This document shows positions 61,185-64,000 of a stretch of 64,000 nt of DNA, piece by piece (position 1 is the stretch's first letter; each line of letters starts with the position of its first letter). The notes under the pieces are model-generated. The model was given only the letters and a program-made list of their open reading frames with translations, had not been told where the DNA came from and ran no database searches. Source of the DNA: Coffea arabica. Lineage: Eukaryota; Streptophyta; Magnoliopsida; Gentianales; Rubiaceae. The stretch is taken from positions 124,001-188,000 of the forward strand of contig NC_092326.1 of assembly GCF_036785885.1 (NCBI RefSeq), read 5' to 3'. The position numbers and the translations under genes were made by a program.

Positions 61185-62400
61185 CAAATAAGGACTTGAT
61201 ATCATACTTGGAATGGAAGTTGGAGGCAATATATATATAGTTTATCGAGACTTGAACGATGTGACTACTGAGCACAAATACTTCGTAGCCTCACATAAGC
61301 GGGAATTGTGACCAATGGCAAGGAGTCGTGATGTTATTCAAGTTGAAATTAAAGTAAAGCTAGTATCAGTTGAGGGGGGGGAGGGGGGAGGGTTGGGTTG
61401 GGTGGTACGGGGGGAGGGAGTGTAAGCAAGAGGTCTCGGGTTCGAGTCCTCCCGCTTACACAAAAAAAAACAAAAAAAAAACAAAAAAAAAACAAATAGT
61501 ATCAGTTGAGGATCCTAGAAACTGATGTGTTTAAAATCTCTTCTAATTCAAGATAGAGACATTTTGAACTTTCAATTACGCCGTTGGGTTGACCAATGCA
61601 CTAGTAGCAATTATGACCTAAATGCATCGGGGTTTTAAATCGTAATTGGATTAATCTGTGGTGGCATTTATTGATGATATATCGGTATACTCTAAAGTTT
61701 GAGGAGATCATGAAAGATACTTGGTGATGTTTTACAAACCTCAAGAATGCACCAACTTTCGTTAAGTTCGACAAATATGAGTTCTATTGGAAGGAAATAG
61801 CCTTTCTAAGTTATACAATATCTAAAGAAGGAATTGTTGTTGACTCAACTACAGTGGAAGTTGTTTAAGAGGAAATGACTAGAAAATCCTACCGAAATTT
61901 GGAGTCCTTGGAGGTAGTCGAACCTTTCCTTTGGTTTGATCAAGGAATTTTCTAAGAGTGCAAGACTTGGCAAGTTATTTGGGATTCTAGATATGAGGAA
62001 GAATTTTAAAAAGTGAAAAGTATTTAGCCGATGCACCTGTGTTAGTCGTACCGAGTGGAGGAAGTAGTTTTATATTTATATATATGCTTCAAAAGATGAT
62101 TTAGAATGTATATTAATAATACATGAGAAGGTGATTATATATGCCTCTAGAGAGTTAAATGTCACGAGAGAAAGTAGCCAACACATGATTTTGAGTTAGT
62201 GGCTATAAAATTCGCATTAAAGAAGTAGAGACATTTCCTATATAAGGTAGACATGAGAACGATTAAGCTGCCATATGACTTAGAAGATTAAAACGCATAT
62301 TGGAGATGAAAATTTGATTGTTAATTGGGTGGATAGAAAGTAGGAGATACGAATTGAAAAGTGTAAGTTATTGATTAATCTGCTAAGCCTGGCTATTGAG
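61185..62400 (+). pseudogene. Decayed protease / reverse transcriptase / RNase H of the host element
   Basis: Fragments in changing frames: IILGMEV (end of protease), YRDLNDVTTEHKYF, KFDKYEFYWKEIAFLSYTIS and YASRELN match, in order, blocks of the intact polyprotein. There are many stops and frameshifts. The catalytic box region is damaged, and no integrase or chromodomain follows before the purine tract at 62449-62461. Confidence 0.85.
61361..61511 (+). mobile_element. tRNA-derived SINE with 15-bp target duplication
   Basis: Body 61376-61496. TAGTATCAGTTGAGG stands on both sides (61361-61375 and 61497-61511). It has a G-rich 5' part with an A-box-like TGGGTGGTACGG, then a B box GGTTCGAGTCC at 61439-61449, then an A-rich tail of A-runs spaced by C. 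Duplication, Pol III boxes and A-tail together identify a SINE inserted in the host element's pol remnant. Confidence 0.85.
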
Positions 62401-62448
62401 AGGTGTGATATTTTTCTAAGTGTGAATTTCGAGAACGAACTTCCTTTT

Positions 62449-62461
62449 AAGAAGAGGAAGG
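62449..62461 (+). other. Polypurine tract of the host element
   Basis: AAGAAGAGGAAGG directly before the 3' LTR start TGTGAGG. The preceding AATTTCGAGAACGAA resembles the same place in the intact relative. Confidence 0.85.
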
Positions 62462-64000
62462 TGTGAGGAATCGAATTTTTTATTTATTTATTGAATATTA
62501 CAAGTTTACTTCAATATTTATTTACTCATTTTCTCCGAATTATTTATTTCGACCATTTGAAATCCATTTATATGGAACAACGCCTCTTTTATATTTTCTA
62601 AAACGTTTTGTTGAAAAATTCACTTTTCGAAATTCATTTAATTCGGAACAATGAGTGCACGTCTTTCGAGGCTATACTTGAAACGGGAGTGTATTAATAT
62701 TGGAGAGTTAAGAATGATCAATGGTAGATTAAGAAAGGTTAATTGAGGAATTAATACTCGACTCATGTAAAGACTCACAAATTTATCTATTTTAACTCCA
62801 AATTCTAACTCATTTAATTATTTACTTGGTCATTTATTCCGAATATTATTTTCTAATCTCTTAAGACCTAATTACATTGATCTATGACTCCATTATATTT
62901 TTAAAGTGACTCGTATCAAAAATTAATTTTTAGAAGCTCGATTAATGAAAATAGTGAAAACGTGTTTGAAAATTTTAGCCAATTGGGAGTACAATAATCT
63001 CGAAAAATTGGAGACATGTACAATGGTCTTAAAATAGGTAAATTTATGTTTAAATACTCAAGTGATAGTTAGTGGTACGATCGTTATAAGAATTTCTCGA
63101 AAGTTTCACTTTATCGCGCCTAAATTGGAAATACGCGTTTTTACGCGCGCGATTAATGGAGGGACTTTAGACCATTATTTTGGGACAATTAAAAGTGAAT
63201 AATATTTATATGAATATAAGTGCATTAGAGGTTTAGTGCACTAGTGAAATAAACTCGAAAGGAATCGAGCCCGAATCGCGCGCGTACACGCGCTATTGAG
63301 AGTTGACTTTTGCTCCATTTTACACCACACAAATTAAGCTTCTCTTGGAAGCTAAAGCATAACCGACTCTCTCTCTCTTCCTCACTAGAGCAGCCAGCAC
63401 CCAAGCAGCAAGAAACAACCAAGGCTTCTCAAATTTTTCCATCTCCAAATTCTTGCACCAAACCTTCATAGATTCACACCAAATTTCACATACACTTAGC
63501 TCTACACTTGGACACCACTTTGAGCTGCAAAAGGGAGCTAAAACTCACGATTTTTGTGGAGCAAAGGGGACCAAAAATCACTGCCTTGGACATCAACTAG
63601 AGTAAGTAAAGATCAAGCTTTCTAATTTCGATTTTTGGAAGTTCTAGTATACCTTTAAGCTCTTATTTTCATATGGGTTGTTGTTGTTGTTGGAAAAAGT
63701 GGAATGTGGGCTCTATGAACTCCCACCCTTGTCTTGGAGGCTGATCTCATGCTTGATGATGTTTATAATGTTGGATTAGTGCTTAAACTAGTGGATTATT
63801 GGTGGAAAATTGAAGGAAACTCATGATGGGTGCAAAGGCCAAATCTGACCATTTTGCCCCTGCCTTGTTCGGCCACTTTAATGCAAAAATTTGAGGATTT
63901 AATGGATTGATTGGATTGTTTACATGTTGTAGTAGTTGTATAAAACTTTTTATTGAAAAATACTGAGTTTTGGTTGGTCAAATGAATTTATTTCCCAAAG
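62462..64000 (+). repeat. Host element 3' LTR, cut by the window end
   Basis: Uninterrupted version of the host LTR: 62462-63406 matches 41187-42136, and 63407-64000 matches 55378 onward. It serves as the empty-site reference for the insertion. Confidence 0.92.

Larger units (their letters stand above)
41187..64000 (+). mobile_element. Older Tekay-like Ty3/gypsy element, non-autonomous, interrupted by a younger relative and cut by the window end
   Basis: Plus-strand element. The 5' LTR is 41187-42136 plus 55378-58519 (4092 bases once the insertion is removed). A primer site lies at 58522, then a leader with a remnant ORF, decayed gag and pol (58520-62461), a purine tract, and the 3' LTR from 62462. 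LTRs begin TGTGAGGA and the 5' LTR ends CGTCACA. The internal region is about 3.9 kb against 5.8 kb in the intact relative, and integrase and chromodomain are absent. The LTR halves differ by about 2% by hand count, while the coding region is full of stops. Confidence 0.88.

Noticed and set aside
61420..61460. Functional tRNA gene
   Set aside because: Only the B box and a short stem-like region fit. The acceptor and anticodon arms cannot be formed, and the A-tail and target duplication indicate a SINE.

Overview
The window is nuclear DNA of a flowering plant, most likely a eudicot. Genes are split by AT-rich introns with plant-type GT..AG borders. Plant gene families are present (PRP16/CUV helicase, a SAG12/SAG39-type papain-like protease, an EMB1417/At4g18975-like PPR protein), along with Tekay-type chromoviruses, LINEs with an RNase H tail, a Mutator-like foldback element and a tRNA-derived SINE. 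I cannot name the species.

Layout. 1-2690: 3' part of a broken LINE. 3253-3955: Mutator-like foldback element with a perfect 9-bp target duplication. 4790-16163: complete 17-coding-exon gene for the splicing helicase PRP16 (1274 aa, hand-assembled, every exon phase checked). 16164-18564: intergenic, with one doubtful DNA-transposon remnant. 18565-21450 (minus): small membrane-protein gene with a distant 5' UTR exon. 19264-24864 and 29533-33637: the two copies of a direct segmental duplication. 25621-28177 (minus): PPR gene lying between them. 33641-35437: nested foldback elements. 36806-38752: papain-like protease gene whose catalytic cysteine is missing. 40092-41186: LTR-like debris. 41187 to the window end: an old, coding-decayed Tekay-like element on the plus strand. 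A young, apparently intact Tekay element (42137-55372, minus strand) sits inside its 5' LTR.

How it fits together. The left 40 kb is ordinary gene space with four genes and small transposons in introns and flanks. The right 23 kb is a retrotransposon nest. Hand comparison of LTR pairs gives about 0.4% difference for the inserted element and about 2% for its host, which fits the nesting order. The host's protein-coding region is far more decayed than its LTRs, so it was probably already non-autonomous and copied in trans. Both elements carry, between the primer-binding site and gag, what look like versions of the same extra open reading frame (intact in one, a remnant in the other). The strongest leads are that leader ORF, the trans-mobilised host element, the predicted pseudo-protease, and the duplicated splice acceptor inside PRP16.
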